A DNA stretch of 64,000 bases from positions 3,989,031 to 4,053,030 of the forward strand of contig NZ_CP021435.1 of the NCBI RefSeq assembly GCF_002549795.1, written 5' to 3'. Positions within the stretch are counted from its first letter, which is position 1; each line of letters starts with the position of its first letter. This DNA comes from Halomonas beimenensis (GTDB lineage Bacteria > Pseudomonadota > Gammaproteobacteria > Pseudomonadales > Halomonadaceae). The position numbers were made by a program, and so were the translations under genes. The notes under the pieces were generated by a model. It was not told the origin of the DNA. It saw only the letters and a list, made by a program, of their open reading frames with translations, and made no database searches. Shown here piece by piece: positions 28,117 to 41,520 of the stretch.

Positions 28117-28998
28117 TTATACGGCGGCGGCGCCACCGACGATCTCGGAGATTTCCTGGGTGATGGCCGCCTGACGGGCCTTGTTGTACACCAGCTCCAG
28201 GTCGTCGATCAGATTGCCGGCATTGTCGGTGGCGCTCTTCATGGCGATCATCCGCGCGGCCTGCTCGCAGGCCACGTTCTCGACCACCGCCTGATAGACC
28301 TGCGCCTCGACGAAACGCACGAGCAGGCTATCCAACAGCTCCTTGGCATCCGGCTCATACAGGTAGTCCCAGCTCTGGGGACGCTTGTCTTCTTCGTTCT
28401 GCGCCTCGGCGCCCATCTCGGGAGACAGGGGCAGCAGCTGGCGGACCACCGGCTTCTGGGTCATGGTGTTCACGAACTCGTTGAACACCACGTACAGGCG
28501 GTCCAGCTTGCCCTCGTCGTAGGCATCCAGCATCACCTTCACGCTGCCGATCAGGTCGTCGGCCTCGGGGGCCTCGCCCAGGCCGCTCTTGGCCGCGACC
28601 AGGCTGCCGCCGTACTTGCGGAAGAAGCCGGTGGCCTTGCTGCCCAGGGCACAGAAGTCCAGCTCGGCGCCGTTGTCGCGCCAGGCCTGGGCCTCCTTGA
28701 CGACGGCCTTGAACATGTTGACGTTCAGGCCACCGCACAGACCGCGGTCACTGGAGACGACGATGTAGCCGACCCGCTTGACCTCGCGCTCCTCCATCCA
28801 CGGATGCTTGTACTCCGGGTTGGCATCGGCGATGTGGCCCACGACCTTGCGGATCTGCTTGGCGTAGGGCTGGCTGGCCTTCATCCGGTCCTGCGCCTTG
28901 CGCATCTTCGACGCAGCGACCATCTCCATGGCACTGGTGATCTTCTGCGTGTTCTTGATGCTCCCGATCTGGGTGCGTATCTCTTTTGCAGCTGCCAT
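28117..28998 (-). CDS. atpG: ATP synthase gamma subunit
   Basis: A 293-residue central stalk subunit that couples rotation to catalysis. The N-terminal coiled-coil helix [35 protein letters not shown] and the C-terminal [40 protein letters not shown] are classical. The middle carries [13 protein letters not shown]. Its position between atpA and atpD is the standard one. Confidence 0.97.
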   Translation of the reverse strand: MAAAKEIRTQIGSIKNTQKITSAMEMVAASKMRKAQDRMKASQPYAKQIRKVVGHIADANPEYKHPWMEEREVKRVGYIVVSSDRGLCGGLNVNMFKAVVKEAQAWRDNGAELDFCALGSKATGFFRKYGGSLVAAKSGLGEAPEADDLIGSVKVMLDAYDEGKLDRLYVVFNEFVNTMTQKPVVRQLLPLSPEMGAEAQNEEDKRPQSWDYLYEPDAKELLDSLLVRFVEAQVYQAVVENVACEQAARMIAMKSATDNAGNLIDDLELVYNKARQAAITQEISEIVGGAAAV

Positions 28999-29072
28999 AG
29001 CGATCTACCTTTGTTCGTGGCCCTCAGAAAGCTCCAGGGCCCGCCCCCGGAGAAGGAGGCGGGCCGGCGGGG

Positions 29073-30617
<1,545 letters not shown>

Positions 30618-30633
30618 GCCATGTCCCTCAGAC

Positions 30634-31173
30634 TCAGGCGGAAAGGGCCTCGTGGAGGCGGTTCAGTCGACCACGCACCGACCCGTCGATGACGGTGTCG
30701 CCGGCGCGCAGGATCACGCCCCCCAGGAGGCTTGCATCCACCTGAGTGGTAATGGAGATTTCGCGGTTCAGACGCTTGGCCAGCGCACTCGCGAGCTTTT
30801 CCTGCTGCGCGTCGTCCAGCGGGAAGGCGGAGACGATATCGACGTCCATGCGCTTCTCCTGCTGGGCCTTGAGCAGCTCGAACTGCTCGGCGATGGCCGG
30901 CAGGGCCAGCAGGCGGCCCTTCTCGCCGACGAGGCGCACGAAGTTGCGGACGTCGTCGTTGACGGCATCGCCGCAGATCTCGATCAGGGTGTCCGCCCGC
31001 TGCGCGCTGGACAGCCGCGGGTTGCCCAGCACTCGACGGCGCATGTCGTCGTTCTCGACGACACGCGCCACGGTGGTGAGCATGCCGGACCAGTCATCGA
31101 GCGCCTGGCTTTCCACTGCGCGTTCGAAGGCCGCCTTGGCGTAGGGGCGAGCGACGGTAGACAGTTCCGCCAT
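30634..31173 (-). CDS. atpH: ATP synthase delta subunit
   Basis: A 179-residue F1 delta subunit linking F1 to the b-subunit stalk. It begins with the six-helix domain ([21 protein letters not shown]) and ends with the family signature [28 protein letters not shown]. It lies 11 bases after atpF and 16 before atpA. Confidence 0.96.
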   Translation of the reverse strand: MAELSTVARPYAKAAFERAVESQALDDWSGMLTTVARVVENDDMRRRVLGNPRLSSAQRADTLIEICGDAVNDDVRNFVRLVGEKGRLLALPAIAEQFELLKAQQEKRMDVDIVSAFPLDDAQQEKLASALAKRLNREISITTQVDASLLGGVILRAGDTVIDGSVRGRLNRLHEALSA

Positions 31174-31184
31174 GGGTCACCTCC

Positions 31185-31655
31185 TCAAAGCTCTTCGGCG
31201 AGTTTGTCAACGAGCTCTGCGTGCCGCTTCTCGTCGATGGAGGACTCCAGGATCCGCTCCGCAGCCACCACGGCGAGCCGCGAGACCTGCTCGCGCAGCT
31301 CATCCTTCGCGCGGTTCATTTCCTGCTCAATCTCGGACTTGGCCTGGGTGATCATGCGCTCGCCTTCCTGGCGAGCCTGCTCACGTGCCTCGTCGATCAT
31401 CTGGTTGGACCGCTTGTGGGCCTGCTCCAGGATTTCGGCCGCCTGCTCCTTGCTCTCACGCAGCGTCTCGTTGGCCTGCTGTTCGGCCAGTTCGAGATCG
31501 CGTGAAGCACGGCTGGCAGCGTCCAGGCCATCGGCGATCTTCTTCTGACGATCCCGCAGGGCCTGCATGACCGGCGGCCATACAAACCTCATGCAGAACC
31601 AGACGAAGAACGCAAAGGCGATAGCCTGGCCGATCAGGGTAAGGTTCAGGTTCAC
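31185..31655 (-). CDS. atpF: ATP synthase b subunit
   Basis: A 156-residue peripheral-stalk subunit: one N-terminal membrane helix ([25 protein letters not shown], about 5-29) and a long charged coiled-coil helix ([29 protein letters not shown]... to the C-terminus) that reaches F1. Start [10 protein letters not shown] is conserved. It is located between atpE and atpH. Confidence 0.96.
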   Translation of the reverse strand: MNLNLTLIGQAIAFAFFVWFCMRFVWPPVMQALRDRQKKIADGLDAASRASRDLELAEQQANETLRESKEQAAEILEQAHKRSNQMIDEAREQARQEGERMITQAKSEIEQEMNRAKDELREQVSRLAVVAAERILESSIDEKRHAELVDKLAEEL

Positions 31656-31719
31656 GCCAGCACCTCTCGCGTCACGTGTTTGGGGTTAGGGGCTCGACGG
31701 GTCTTGCGACCGCGACGAG

Positions 31720-33388
<1,669 letters not shown>

Positions 33389-33514
33389 TTATAGGGAAGC
33401 CCCTCGACGGCTTCAACCGATCTCGGGGCGATGTCGCACGATATCGCGCCAGCTTACGACTAAAAGTCGAGAAATCTTCGCGGAACCCTCTTAGCTTGCT
33501 AATTGAAACGCCCC

Positions 33515-34438
33515 TCAGCGGATATGCGCGAGGATGCCGTCCAGCTCGTCGAGGCTCGAGTAGCGGATGGTCACCCGCCCCTTGCCCCCGCGACCGTGCT
33601 GGATCTTCACCGGCGCGCCCAGCAGCTCGCCCAGGCGGGACTCCAGGCGCGCCACGTCGGGACTGGTCGCCGGCTTGTCCGCCGCCTTCGGCTCTCCCTG
33701 GGCGAGTCGCTTGACCAGGGCCTCGGTGGCCCGGACGGTGAGGTCCTTGTTGACCACCTCATGGGCGGCCTGGCGCTGCTTGGCGCCGGACAGCGCCAGC
33801 AGGGCCCGGGCGTGCCCCATGTCCAGGTCCCCGCGCTCCAGCAGGGTCTGGACCTCCGGATCCAGGGCCAGCAGGCGCAGCAGGTTGGCCACCTGGGCGC
33901 GGGAGCGGCCCACCGCGTCGGCGGCCTGCTGCTGGGTGAGCTCGAACTCGTCGAGCAGGCGCTTGAGCGCCATGGCCTCCTCGATGGGATTGAGGTTCTC
34001 GCGCTGGATATTCTCGATCAGGGCCAGGGCCAGGGCCACCTCGTCGGAGACCTCGCGGATCACCGCCGGGATGACGTCCAGCTCGGCGAGCTGGGCCGCC
34101 CGCCAGCGGCGCTCGCCGGCGATGATCTCGTAGCGCCGCTCGCCGATGGGACGCACCACGATGGGCTGCATGACCCCCTGGGCGCGGATCGAGTCGGCCA
34201 GTTCCTCCAGGGCCTCGGGCTGGATGTCGCGGCGCGGCTGGTACTTCCCGCGGCTCAGCTGGCCGAGGGGCAGGCGCTCGAGGCGCTCGTCGGGGCGGAG
34301 CTCGGGGGTGGCGCCGTTGACCTCGGCGGCCTCCGGCTCGCCGCCGGCCTCGGGCAGGTCCAGGCTTTCGCGGCGGCGGGCCCCGGCACCGATCAGAGCA
34401 TCCAGGCCACGTCCCAGGGCGCGTTGTTTGCGCGTCAT
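33515..34438 (-). CDS. parB: Chromosome-partitioning protein ParB
   Basis: A 307-residue CTP-switch DNA clamp that loads at parS and spreads to segregate the origin region. The N-terminus RKQRALGRGLDALIG is the ParA-contacting segment; the CTP-binding GERRWRAAQLA motif (about 120), the IENIQRENLNPIEEA motif and the helix-turn-helix LTQQQAADAVGRSRAQVANLLRLL follow; the C-terminal dimerisation domain ends VTIRYSSLDELDGILAHI. ATG at 34438 is preferred over the longer frame. It is 40 bases downstream of parA. Confidence 0.95.
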   Translation of the reverse strand: MTRKQRALGRGLDALIGAGARRRESLDLPEAGGEPEAAEVNGATPELRPDERLERLPLGQLSRGKYQPRRDIQPEALEELADSIRAQGVMQPIVVRPIGERRYEIIAGERRWRAAQLAELDVIPAVIREVSDEVALALALIENIQRENLNPIEEAMALKRLLDEFELTQQQAADAVGRSRAQVANLLRLLALDPEVQTLLERGDLDMGHARALLALSGAKQRQAAHEVVNKDLTVRATEALVKRLAQGEPKAADKPATSPDVARLESRLGELLGAPVKIQHGRGGKGRVTIRYSSLDELDGILAHIR

Positions 34439-34478
34439 CGACTTTCCCTCACTACTGGTCACGCCGGGGCGGCGTGGA

Positions 34479-35249
34479 CTACAACGACAGGCGTCGGATC
34501 AGTTCCTTGGCCAGCACCCGATGGGCCTGGCTGCCCCGCGAGAAGCGGGCGTACTTGGTCACGGGCAGGCCGTGGCTCGGCGCCTCGGCCACCCGCACGT
34601 TGCGCGGGATGGTGGTCTTGAGCAGGGCGTCGCCGAAGTAGTCGCGCAGCTGCTTGCTGACGTCGCGGGTCAGGCTGTTGCGCGAGTCGTACATGGTGCG
34701 CAGGATGCCGAGGATATCCAGTCGCGGGTTCACGCTGTCCTTGATCTGCTCGACGGTGTCGAGCAGCGCCGACAGGCCCTCCAGGGCATAGAACTCGCAC
34801 TGCAGCGGGATCAGCACGCCGTGGGCGGCGGTCAGGCCGTTGACGGTAAGCATGTTCAGCGAGGGCGGGCAGTCGATCAGCACCGCGTCGTACTCGCCGT
34901 CGAGCTCTTCCAGGGCCTTGGCCAGGCTGCGCTCGCGATCCTCGTCACGATCCAGCAGTTCCACCTCCGCGGCGGTCAGGTCGCCGTTGCCCGGCAGCAG
35001 GGCATAGCCCGCCTCGGGACAGTCGAGGATCACCTCGGACGGTCGGCGCTCGCCGAGCACCACGTCCAGGACGCTACCATCGAGCTCGTGCTTGTCGACA
35101 CCGCTGCCCATGGTGGCGTGGCCCTGGGGATCCAGGTCGACCAGCAGCACGCGACGGTCCAGGGCGGCCAGGCTGGCGGCCAGGTTCACGGCGGTGGTGG
35201 TCTTGCCCACGCCCCCCTTCTGGTTGGTCAAGGCGATGATCTTGGTCAC
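34479..35249 (-). CDS. parA: Chromosome-partitioning ATPase ParA
   Basis: A 256-residue Walker-type ATPase that moves ParB-parS. The deviant Walker A KGGVGKTTTAVNLAASLA starts about residue 11. DLDPQGHATMGSG and the VLIDCPPSLN Walker-B-like segment are present. I chose GTG at 35249, which has AAGGA 7 bases upstream; a longer frame opens at 35282. It is downstream of rsmG and upstream of parB, the ancestral origin-proximal order. Confidence 0.95.
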   Translation of the reverse strand: MTKIIALTNQKGGVGKTTTAVNLAASLAALDRRVLLVDLDPQGHATMGSGVDKHELDGSVLDVVLGERRPSEVILDCPEAGYALLPGNGDLTAAEVELLDRDEDRERSLAKALEELDGEYDAVLIDCPPSLNMLTVNGLTAAHGVLIPLQCEFYALEGLSALLDTVEQIKDSVNPRLDILGILRTMYDSRNSLTRDVSKQLRDYFGDALLKTTIPRNVRVAEAPSHGLPVTKYARFSRGSQAHRVLAKELIRRLSL

Positions 35250-35305
35250 GGCGACTTCCTTGCGTTGGGAGACTGAGTGCACTCGCGGCTCGACGGCGGG
35301 CCGCC

Positions 35306-35962
35306 TCAGGCGGGCACGGATCCGCCACGCTCGAGGATCACCAGGCGGCGGTGGCCGGCCTCGAAGGGAACCCGCAGCTCATGGCTGGCCACCACCGCGA
35401 CCTTCTCGGGCAGGCCGCCGAGCTCATCTTCCACGGCCGGCCCCTTCATGGCCAGCCACTGGCCGTCTTCGGCCGGCAGCGAGGCGCTCAGGGTGACGAA
35501 ATCCCCGAGGCTGGCGAAGGCACGGGAGATCACCTGATCGAAGCCGCCCGCAGGGGCGTCGAAGGCCTCCACCCGGGCCTGGACCGGGGTGACGTTGGGC
35601 AAGCCCAGCTCCATGACCGCCTGACGCTGGAAGCGCACCTTCTTGCCGTTGCTGTCCAGCAGGGTGACCTCGAGCGTCGGGTCGAGGATCGCCAGGACCA
35701 GCCCCGGCAACCCGGGGCCCGCGCCCACGTCCAGCAGCCTCGGGCCGCGGACGAAGGGGTGCACGGCGGCGCTGTCGAGCAGGTGCCGAGCGACCATTTC
35801 CTGAGGATCGCGTACCGCGGTGAGGTTATAGGCGCGGTTCCACTTGTGCAACAGCCCCACCAGGGCCAGCAACCGATCGCGGCGCGAGGGGGCCACCTCC
35901 AGGCCGAGTTCGTCCAGGCCCCGGTCCAGCCGGGCCCCGAGGGTCGTGTCGTTTGCGGTCAT
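35306..35962 (-). CDS. rsmG: 16S rRNA m7G527 methyltransferase
   Basis: A 218-residue SAM-dependent methyltransferase (GidB). The SAM motif [17 protein letters not shown] (about residues 77-93) and the [23 protein letters not shown] segment are typical. It overlaps the mnmG stop by four bases (ATGA at 35959-35962), so the two are translationally coupled. Confidence 0.95.
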   Translation of the reverse strand: MTANDTTLGARLDRGLDELGLEVAPSRRDRLLALVGLLHKWNRAYNLTAVRDPQEMVARHLLDSAAVHPFVRGPRLLDVGAGPGLPGLVLAILDPTLEVTLLDSNGKKVRFQRQAVMELGLPNVTPVQARVEAFDAPAGGFDQVISRAFASLGDFVTLSASLPAEDGQWLAMKGPAVEDELGGLPEKVAVVASHELRVPFEAGHRRLVILERGGSVPA

Positions 35963-37854
35963 CCGTTGGCCACTCGGGTCTCGTCGAGCAGGCGACGCTT
36001 CTTGAGATGGATCAGCAGGATCGAGACCGCCGCCGGGGTCACCCCGGAGATCCGGGACGCCTGGGCCAGGGTCTCCGGGCGAGCCTCGGCGAGCTTCTGG
36101 CGGATCTCGTTGGACAGCCCCTCGACCCGGGCGTAGTCGAGATCCTCGGGCAACCGGGTGGCCTCGTGGCGCTTGAGCTTGTCGATCTCGGCCTGCTGGC
36201 GATCGATGTAGCCCTGGTACTTGGCCTGGATCTGCACCTGCTCGGCGACCCGCTCGTCGCTCACCGGCTCGCCGACCAGCCCGGCCACGTCGTCGTAGCC
36301 GAGCTCCGGGCGCTTGAGCAGGTCCATGAGGTTGTACTCCCGGCCCAGGGAACCGCCGGTCTTGGCCTCGATTCGAGCCGCGGCGTCGCTGCCCGGCTGG
36401 ACCCAGCTGGCCTTGAGTCGGGCACTCTCCGCCTCGATGGCCTCGCGCTTCTCGCTGAAGACGCGCCAGCGGCGCTCGTCCACCAGGCCGAGTGCCCGCC
36501 CCGCCTCGGTCAGGCGCAGGTCGGCATTGTCCTCGCGCAGCAGCAGCCGATATTCCGCGCGGGAGGTGAACATCCGATAGGGCTCCCTGGTCCCCAGGGT
36601 AATCAGGTCATCCACCAGCACGCCGAGGTAGGCCTCGTCGCGACGCGGCCACCAGGCGTCGAGTCCCTGGGCACGCCGAGCCGCATTCAGCCCGGCGAGC
36701 AGGCCCTGGGCACCGGCCTCCTCGTAGCCGGTCGTGCCGTTGATCTGGCCGGCGAAGAACAGGTTGTGGATGAATTTCGTCTCCAGCGAGTGCCTGAGGT
36801 CGCGGGGATCGAAGAAATCGTACTCGATGGCATAGCCCGGCCGGGTGATGTGGGCGTTCTCCAGGCCACGAATCGAGCGCACCACCTGCAGCTGGACGTC
36901 GAAGGGCAGCGAGGTGGAGATGCCGTTGGGATACAGCTCGTGGGTATCCAGGCCCTCGGGCTCGACGAAGACCTGGTGGCTCGCCTTGTCGGCGAAGCGG
37001 TGGACCTTGTCCTCGATCGAGGGGCAATAGCGCGGCCCGACTCCCTCGATCACCCCGGAGAACATCGGCGAGCGATCCAGGTTGGCGTGGATGATCTCGT
37101 GAGTCCGCTCGTTGGTATGGGCGATGTGACAGCTGACCTGCCGGGGGTGCATGTCGCGGTCGCCGAGGTAGGACATCACCGGCGTCGGTGAGTCCCCGGG
37201 CTGGGTCTCGAGCACCGAGAAGTCCACGCTCTTGGCGTCGAGCCGGGGCGGGGTACCGGTCTTGAGGCGATCCACGCGGAACGGCAGGGCCCGCAGGCGT
37301 TGGGCCAGGGCGTTGGAAGGCGGGTCGCCGGCGCGTCCGCCGCGACTGTTGTCCAACCCGATGTGGATAACCCCGCCGAGGAAAGTGCCTGTGCACAACA
37401 CCACCGTCTCGCCGAGGAAGCGCACGCCACTCTCGGTGACGACGCCTCTCACGGTATCCCCGTCGACGATCAGGTCACCGGCCGCCTGCTGGAAGAGCGT
37501 CAGATTGGGCTGGTTCTCCAGCATCCCGCGAATCGCTGCCTTGTAGCGGACGCGGTCGGCCTGGGCTCGGGTCGCCCGTACGGCGGGCCCCTTGCGGGCG
37601 TTGAGCACCCGGAACTGGATGCCACCCAGGTCGGTGGCCAGTCCCATGGCGCCGCCCAGGGCATCGATTTCCTTGACCAGGTGACTCTTGCCGATCCCGC
37701 CGATGGCGGGATTGCAGGACATCTGGCCGAGGGTCTCGATGTTGTGAGTCAGCAGCAGGGTGCGGGAACCCATGCGGGCCGCGGCAAGGGCGGCCTCGGT
37801 GCCGGCATGGCCGCCACCGATGACGATGACGTCGAAGCGATCGGGGTACTCCAA
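35959..37854 (-). CDS. mnmG: tRNA U34 modification enzyme MnmG
   Basis: A 631-residue FAD enzyme that, with MnmE, installs 5-carboxymethylaminomethyl on the wobble uridine. The N-terminal FAD fold [17 protein letters not shown] (about 12-28) and the conserved [24 protein letters not shown] are intact; the C-terminal helical GidA domain runs to [19 protein letters not shown]. Its partner mnmE is 22 kb away rather than adjacent. A perfect DnaA box (TGTGGATAA) lies inside the gene at 37362. Upstream is an origin-like gap. Confidence 0.97.
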   Translation of the reverse strand: MEYPDRFDVIVIGGGHAGTEAALAAARMGSRTLLLTHNIETLGQMSCNPAIGGIGKSHLVKEIDALGGAMGLATDLGGIQFRVLNARKGPAVRATRAQADRVRYKAAIRGMLENQPNLTLFQQAAGDLIVDGDTVRGVVTESGVRFLGETVVLCTGTFLGGVIHIGLDNSRGGRAGDPPSNALAQRLRALPFRVDRLKTGTPPRLDAKSVDFSVLETQPGDSPTPVMSYLGDRDMHPRQVSCHIAHTNERTHEIIHANLDRSPMFSGVIEGVGPRYCPSIEDKVHRFADKASHQVFVEPEGLDTHELYPNGISTSLPFDVQLQVVRSIRGLENAHITRPGYAIEYDFFDPRDLRHSLETKFIHNLFFAGQINGTTGYEEAGAQGLLAGLNAARRAQGLDAWWPRRDEAYLGVLVDDLITLGTREPYRMFTSRAEYRLLLREDNADLRLTEAGRALGLVDERRWRVFSEKREAIEAESARLKASWVQPGSDAAARIEAKTGGSLGREYNLMDLLKRPELGYDDVAGLVGEPVSDERVAEQVQIQAKYQGYIDRQQAEIDKLKRHEATRLPEDLDYARVEGLSNEIRQKLAEARPETLAQASRISGVTPAAVSILLIHLKKRRLLDETRVANG

Positions 37855-38321
37855 GATTCACCTCGTTCGGCGCCGTCGCGCCGAGTGTTGCGGGTCAGGG
37901 GAGAAATCAGCCAGCCAGTATAACGCCCTTGTGGGTAATCGTCAGGGTTTTCCACACCCCTCCTCGCGGGCCTGCCTTCGGGACCTTCTTCCCTAATCAA
38001 ATAATCAGATAGATAAAGAGAAGTTCTGTTGTGGTAGTAACTACTGGTGTGGATACTTTTTGTGGAAAAATGGATCTTTCCTTTTCTTATCAACAGCTTG
38101 TAGTGTTGACCTTTGCGAGGATAAGCGGCGGGCGTCCTGCGGACGTCGTGTTCGGGGCCTGTGGATGATGGCCCGGGTTGCCCACAGGCTCGCGGAATCA
38201 CCGCTTGTCCACGGCCCTCTCCCGGTCTTGTCACCGGAGCTGTGAACAATCGCCGGATTCGTCCCCAGCCCTGCCATGGCGGCCGTCGAGCGCTTTCGGC
38301 CTGTGTGGTTGTCCACAGGCG
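37855..38321. other. AT-rich DnaA-box cluster upstream of mnmG (origin-like region)
   Basis: Non-coding gap. Sites fitting TTWTNCACA: 37948-37956 (TTTTCCACA) and 38061-38069 (complement of TTTTCCACA). One-mismatch sites: 38048-38056 (complement GTATCCACA), 38087-38095 (TTATCAACA), 38160-38168 (complement TCATCCACA), 38241-38249 (complement TTGTTCACA) and 38309-38317 (TTGTCCACA). An AT-rich stretch at 37990-38025 (CCTAATCAAATAATCAGATA and on) could be a DNA-unwinding element. The arrangement resembles the E. coli oriC next to gidA. Whether it is functional is not known; another candidate lies at the right edge. Confidence 0.55.
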
Positions 38322-38353
38322 AAAAAAAGGCCCTGTCGTCTCCGACAGGGCCT
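38322..38353 (-). terminator. Rho-independent terminator of the amino-acid ABC operon
   Basis: Minus strand: stem AGGCCCTGTCG / CGACAGGGCCT (11 bases, 4-base loop) followed by seven T residues, 26 bases beyond the ATPase stop codon. Confidence 0.88.
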
Positions 38354-38378
38354 ACTCGAGGCGGGTTACGACGTCTCG

Positions 38379-39152
38379 TCAGTGCTTGAGCACCCGTGAG
38401 AGGAACTGGCGGGTGGGTTCCGCCTGGGGGGAATCGAAGATCGTCTCGGGCGGGCCCTCCTCGGCGATCTCGCCCTTGTGGATGAAGATCACGCGGTCGG
38501 CGACCTCGCGGGCGAAGCCCATCTCGTGGGTGACGACCAGCATGGTCATGCCCTCGTTGGCGAGCTCGCGCATGGCGTCCAGCACTTCACCGATCATCTC
38601 CGGGTCAAGCGCCGAGGTGGGCTCGTCGAAGAGCATCAGCCGCGGTTCCATGGCCAGGGCACGGGCCAGGGCCACGCGCTGTTGCTGGCCCCCCGACAGC
38701 TGAGAGGGGTACTTCTGGGCCTGGTCGCCGATACCCACCCGGTCGAGCAGGCGTTCGGCGATCTTGATGGCATCCTCGCGGCTCAGGCCGCGCACCTTCA
38801 TGGGCGCCAGGGTCACGTTGTCCAGCACGCTCAGGTGGGGAAAGAGATTGAACTGCTGGAAGACCATGCCGACCTCGGTGCGGATCTTCTGCAGCGTCTT
38901 GGTGGCCTTGCCGTGGGGCAAGAGGGGGTTCCCGTCGACCTCGAGCGCGCCCTGCTGGAACTCCTCGAGGCCGTTGATGCAGCGGATCAGCGTCGACTTG
39001 CCGGAGCCACTGGCGCCGATGATCACCACCACCTCCCCGGGCGTGACCTCCAGGTCGATGTCCTTCAACACATGCAGGGAACCGAAGTACTTGTTGACCT
39101 TGTCCAGGCGCACGATGGGCTCGCCGCCGGACTTGGACGTCTCGTCGTTCAT
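38379..39152 (-). CDS. Polar amino-acid ABC transporter ATPase
   Basis: A 257-residue ATPase of the GlnQ/HisP group. Walker [14 protein letters not shown] (about residues 43-55), Q-loop [18 protein letters not shown], signature [15 protein letters not shown], Walker [17 protein letters not shown] and switch His in [14 protein letters not shown]. It is the last of a three-gene operon (binding protein, permease, ATPase) and energises uptake of a polar amino acid. Glutamine or glutamate is plausible but not shown by the sequence. Confidence 0.92.
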   Translation of the reverse strand: MNDETSKSGGEPIVRLDKVNKYFGSLHVLKDIDLEVTPGEVVVIIGASGSGKSTLIRCINGLEEFQQGALEVDGNPLLPHGKATKTLQKIRTEVGMVFQQFNLFPHLSVLDNVTLAPMKVRGLSREDAIKIAERLLDRVGIGDQAQKYPSQLSGGQQQRVALARALAMEPRLMLFDEPTSALDPEMIGEVLDAMRELANEGMTMLVVTHEMGFAREVADRVIFIHKGEIAEEGPPETIFDSPQAEPTRQFLSRVLKH

Positions 39153-39164
39153 GTCATGCCTTCC

Positions 39165-39836
39165 TTATTGTCCGACCAGGCCCTTGCGCTCCAGCATGCG
39201 CAGCGCGAAGGAGAGCGACAGGGTGATCACCAGGTAGAGGGCGGCGACCATCAGGTACACCTCCAGGGCGTTGAAGGTGGTGGCGATGTAGACCTGGCCC
39301 TGGCGCACCAGCTCCCCGACGCCGATGACCGAGAACAGCGAGGTGTCCTTGATGCTGATGATGCCCTGGTTGCCGAGCGGCGGGATCATCCGCCGAAGGG
39401 CCTGGGGCCAGATGATGTAGCGGAAGGTCTGGCGCCGGGACAGCCCCAGCGACAGGCCCGCCTCGCGCTGGCCCCGCTCGATGGACTGCACGCCGCCGCG
39501 GACGATCTCCGAGATGTAGGCGCCGGAGTTGACCGCGATGGCCGCGATGCCCGCGACCAGGGCGTTGATGGGCCCGCCGAGCAGCTGGGGGAGGCCGTAG
39601 AAGATGAACAGCACCTGAACCAGGACCGGGGTGCCGCGGAAGATCTCGATATAGGCCACGGCGGGCAGGCGCAGCCAGCTCACCGGGCTGATGCGCAGCA
39701 GCCCGAAGACGATGCCGATGATGAAGCCGATGGCCAGGCCGACGAAGGAGATCAGCAGGGTATAGGGAATACCCGTCAGCAGGTGCGGAATGGAGGCGAA
39801 GGCCGCCTGCCAGTCGAAATCGAATGTGACGTCCAC
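39165..39836 (-). CDS. Polar amino-acid ABC transporter permease
   Basis: A 223-residue HisM/GlnP-type permease. About five hydrophobic helices; the EAA loop is QREAGLSLGLSRRQTFRYIIWPQALRRMIPPLGNQ (about residues 122-155), and the motif IEIFRGTPVLVQVLFIFYGLPQ is characteristic. Probably works as a homodimer since there is only one permease gene. 12 bases before the ATPase gene. Confidence 0.9.
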   Translation of the reverse strand: MDVTFDFDWQAAFASIPHLLTGIPYTLLISFVGLAIGFIIGIVFGLLRISPVSWLRLPAVAYIEIFRGTPVLVQVLFIFYGLPQLLGGPINALVAGIAAIAVNSGAYISEIVRGGVQSIERGQREAGLSLGLSRRQTFRYIIWPQALRRMIPPLGNQGIISIKDTSLFSVIGVGELVRQGQVYIATTFNALEVYLMVAALYLVITLSLSFALRMLERKGLVGQ

Positions 39837-39930
39837 GAGGGATCTCCGTCAAGGTGCACAGGGACAAGGGGATCGCAACGCAACGGGGTCGGGTCATGGG
39901 ACCCGACCCCGTCGGTTGACGCCTGGAGGA

Positions 39931-40698
39931 TCATTCGCCGCTGGGGCTGCCGAACCACTTGGCGTGGATCTCGTCGTAGGTGCCGTCCTCCTTCATGGAC
40001 GCCAGGGCCTCGTTGACGGGCTCGACCCATTCGCTGCCCTTGACGAAGACGATGCCGTACTGCTGCCCCTCGTAGAGCGGGCCGACGACCTGGGTGCGGC
40101 CCTCGCCGCGAGTCTGGGAGAAGTAGCCGACGTTGGGGGCGTCATAGAAGACCGCGTCGACGCTGCCGCCCAGCAGGGCCATGTACATGTCGCTGGAGCC
40201 GGGGTAGGGCGTGATGTCGGCGGCGTCCCCGAGGTTCTCCTGGAGGAAGTCGTAGCTGGTGGAGCCGATCTTGGTGCCGACGGACTTGCCTTCCAGGTCT
40301 TCCACGTTCTGGATGCTGTCGTCGTCGGCGTTGACCAGCAGGCGCAGGCCGCTGTCGTAATAGGGATCGGAGAAATCGACGATCTCGGCGCGCTCGTCGG
40401 TGATGGTGATCCCGGCGATGGCGATGTCGACGTTGCCGGTCTGCACGGCGGGGATGATGCCGTTGAAGTCCATGGTGCGCAGGTTGTACTCGAACCCGGC
40501 GCGTTCGGCTACCTCGGCGATGATGTCCATGTCGAAACCGACCATCTCGCCGGTGTCCTGGTCCATCATCTCGAAGGGCACGAAGCTCGGGTCGGTGACC
40601 ACGTCGAGGACGTGGTTGTCGGCGCTGGCGGTGGCGGACAGGCCCAGGGCCAGGCCGAGACAGGAGGCCAGCGAAGCCGCCTTGAGTTGACCTTTCAT
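39931..40698 (-). CDS. Polar amino-acid-binding protein
   Basis: A 255-residue periplasmic binding protein of the GlnH/HisJ family. Signal peptide [26 protein letters not shown], mature start near [33 protein letters not shown]. The conserved ligand pocket stretch [41 protein letters not shown] is present. ATG at 40698 follows GGAGAG; a second ATG 12 bases upstream is less likely. Together with the two following genes it forms an import operon. Confidence 0.9.
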   Translation of the reverse strand: MKGQLKAASLASCLGLALGLSATASADNHVLDVVTDPSFVPFEMMDQDTGEMVGFDMDIIAEVAERAGFEYNLRTMDFNGIIPAVQTGNVDIAIAGITITDERAEIVDFSDPYYDSGLRLLVNADDDSIQNVEDLEGKSVGTKIGSTSYDFLQENLGDAADITPYPGSSDMYMALLGGSVDAVFYDAPNVGYFSQTRGEGRTQVVGPLYEGQQYGIVFVKGSEWVEPVNEALASMKEDGTYDEIHAKWFGSPSGE

Positions 40699-40813
40699 GA
40701 AACTCTCCATGGTTCGATTAGTTTTTGCATTACCTAATCAACCATGGCGAGTCGCCGGGTAGGCGTCAAGTTTCTGCGGGGGGGCTCGGGGGGAGGCGAT
40801 TCAACGCCGGGTA

Positions 40814-41167
40814 TCAGACCATGAAGGAGGCGCCGCAGCCGCAGGTGGTCGTGGCATTGGGGTTCTGGATCAGGAAACGGGCGCCGGCCAGGCCTTCCTC
40901 GAAGTCCACGGTGGAGCCCACCAGGTACTGGTAGGAGAGCGGGTCGACCACCAGGGCGACCTCGCCGAACTCGACCAGGGTATCGTCCTCGGCCACCGTC
41001 TCGGCGAAGTCGAAGCCGTACTGGAAGCCGGAACAGCCGCCGCCGGTCACGTAGACCCGAAGCTTGAGATCGGGATTGCCTTCCTCCTCGATCAAGGCCT
41101 GAAGCCGCGCCTTGGCGCTGTCGGACAGCAGTAGAGGGGTCGGAACGAAGGTAGCGGCACCGCTCAT
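40814..41167 (-). CDS. erpA: Iron-sulphur cluster insertion protein ErpA-like
   Basis: A 117-residue A-type carrier that delivers Fe-S clusters to apo-proteins. The three conserved cysteines lie in [13 protein letters not shown] and TTCGCGASF. The length and the sequence [25 protein letters not shown] match ErpA better than IscA. A monocistronic gene near argC, as in pseudomonads. Confidence 0.92.
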   Translation of the reverse strand: MSGAATFVPTPLLLSDSAKARLQALIEEEGNPDLKLRVYVTGGGCSGFQYGFDFAETVAEDDTLVEFGEVALVVDPLSYQYLVGSTVDFEEGLAGARFLIQNPNATTTCGCGASFMV

Positions 41168-41282
41168 GGGTGACCTCCCCGGAATCGGTGAATGTCTTGC
41201 AGGAGACGATTATCCCCAACCCCGAGCAAAAGGGTCAACTATTGGAGGTGGGACAGAGCTATCGCGCCCGTTCGGGGCTGAT

Positions 41283-41474
41283 CCGGGGACAGGTCCCGGA
41301 GCGCCGGACCGCCGAGGGGGCGCTGTAAACCCTTCCCTGGGCGCTACCGACGCCCTGCGGCGCTCTCGCCTCCTGCTCTGCTTGCAGGTCCTGGGTTGGC
41401 CATCCATGGCCAACCCGTTCGGAGCAGTGCTCCTCACCCATGGCGTAGGACCCCCTCTTCGTCCTGTCCCCGGC
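41283..41474. repeat. 192-bp inverted-repeat element between erpA and argC
   Basis: The element is bounded by a perfect 10-base terminal inverted repeat, CCGGGGACAG (41283-41292) and CTGTCCCCGG (41465-41474). Internally an 11-base perfect palindrome GGGTTGGCCAT / ATGGCCAACCC with a 2-base loop lies at 41393-41416. The 353-base erpA-argC gap contains nothing coding. It looks like a non-coding, possibly mobile repeat; neither mobility nor copy number can be judged here. Confidence 0.5.
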
Positions 41475-41520
41475 GCCCCTCGCCAGCCCCCGCTTCGATG
41501 GCCCTGAGCGAGGGGAGATG

